A DNA stretch of 64,000 bases from Garcia nutans (Eukaryota > Streptophyta > Magnoliopsida > Malpighiales > Euphorbiaceae), in contig CANTUV010000078.1 in NCBI GenBank assembly GCA_947685225.1, positions 496,001 to 560,000 of the forward strand, read 5' to 3'. This document shows positions 63,049 through 64,000 of the stretch, piece after piece. Within the stretch, counting starts at the first letter, position 1, and each line of letters opens with the position of its first letter. The notes beneath the pieces are model-generated. The model worked only from the letters and a program-made list of their open reading frames with translations. It was not told where the DNA came from and did no database searches. Made by a program: the position numbers and the translations under genes.

Positions 63049-64000
63049 TATTCTCTATATAAAATAAATTATAATAGTAGTTAATATGATCAAATTGACA
63101 GAGAATTGACTACTTAATTAAATTTCTTTTGAATTTAAATATGAAAATAAATAAAAAATTGAGGGTTTTGAAAATAAGGATTGAAATTAAATTAAAAAAA
63201 ATGCAAATAGAAAAATAAAATTACAACAAAAAATAATTGAGAAAGTTCCAATAAAAATAATTTCAGTTGAAAGAATAATTTAAATTTCTATTCTTAGATT
63301 GATCCTTGATTCAAAAATTTATTTCTTCCTAATTTTCAATAAATCGATTATAGTGTTGAAGATGCTTGCAACTATCAATCATTCTATAGATTTTAGATTA
63401 ACTAGGAGACGCTCACTAATTAATTCTTGCTAGTAACCAATCATATAAGAATGTCCTTAGAATTTACTTTACTAACAACCTTATTATTTAGAAGGACATG
63501 ATTCTAATAAAAAAAATTCAACTTTATGATTTATTAATTATATTATATATTCTCTTAATATTACACTTAATTGCCACTAAGTATTAAAACAACAAAAATA
63601 ATTACGGATTCAAGTATTTTGATTGACAATATATTGTTAAACTAATTGAATAAATGATCATTTTGAACAAATAGCAAAACAATAATATGATTATATTGCA
63701 GAAAATATAAATACTAAAATTAAAAAAAGAGAAAGAAAAAATTATTTAGATCTCATAATATTTTGCCGAATTGAAACCCCAATTATCCTTTAACCCCTTG
63801 AAAATTAGTTTTTCATAACTTGAAGAAAGAAAAACTCAAAATAAAATAAAAATAAATCTACAAAAATATTAGACAAAAGTCTAGACTAAAAGTCTTGAAC
63901 TCAAGCCATCTAAGACTGCTTTCCTAATATTCTATTTATATCCTTCAAGAAAACTAAAAACCCCATCAAAACTCTAATTAGGAAAACTAATAAAAATAAA
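63049..64000 (-). repeat. Direct repeat (probable 5' LTR) of the gypsy element, runs off the window
   Basis: It matches 55891-56840 in the same orientation up to the last base of the window, so its right edge lies outside. The gag remnant begins just to its left, which makes this the 5' LTR of a minus-strand element. No primer-binding site was convincingly found left of 63049. Confidence 0.75.

Overview
The window looks like nuclear DNA of a eudicot plant. It is AT-rich, its genes have many GT-AG introns, the protein families are plant-specific (ECT-type YTH proteins, MYB-CC factors, ROS3), and more than half of it is transposon-derived: Mutator, CACTA, Ty3/gypsy, hAT, Stowaway and Au-SINE sequence. 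There is no bacterial-type gene content, CRISPR array or stable-RNA gene. All gene models were assembled by eye from splice signals and reading frame.

Layout. (1) 1-8.9 kb is a decayed Mutator-like element of the kind that carries a Ulp1-like protease gene (+ strand, 0.1-1.9 kb) beside a MULE transposase (- strand, 7.05-4.74 kb). Two arrays of about 2 kb, built from an 'actcatatcaa' motif, flank the transposase. (2) 9.77-17.88 kb is an apparently intact eight-exon YTH-domain (ECT-type) m6A-reader gene. (3) 18.6-20.6 kb holds an RNase H fragment, a likely MITE and an Au-like SINE. (4) 21.02-25.19 kb is an intact six-exon gene for a small AHSA1-N-terminal (Hsp90 ATPase activator-like) protein. 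(5) 25.3-37.17 kb is a direct tandem duplication. Unit 1 carries an intact MYB-CC (PHR1-like) gene. Unit 2 carries its pseudogene copy with two frameshifts, a stop in the MYB domain and a SINE with a clean empty site in unit 1. Unit 2 also holds a 5'-truncated START-domain gene cut exactly at a hAT-like terminus. (6) 37.8-40.43 kb is a ROS3-like RRM gene that has lost its AUG and carries several stops. (7) 41.5-55.89 kb is a large CACTA (En/Spm) element. It has subterminal repeats built on CAGACAACGG, a minus-strand gene joining a Transposase_24-type region to a Ulp1 peptidase, and a broken plus-strand TNP2 transposase. (8) 55.89-64 kb is a decayed Ty3/gypsy element on the minus strand (gag and protease remnants between about 1 kb direct repeats), with a nested MITE that has a 10-bp target duplication.

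The host genes recall two Arabidopsis neighbourhoods from memory (ECT10, AHSA1-like and ROS3 on chromosome 5; a MYB-CC gene, ECT5 and a START gene on chromosome 3). The host genes therefore look like an old conserved block being taken apart by duplication and transposons: three remain intact (ECT, AHSA1-like, MYB-CC copy 1) and three are broken (MYB-CC copy 2, START, ROS3).
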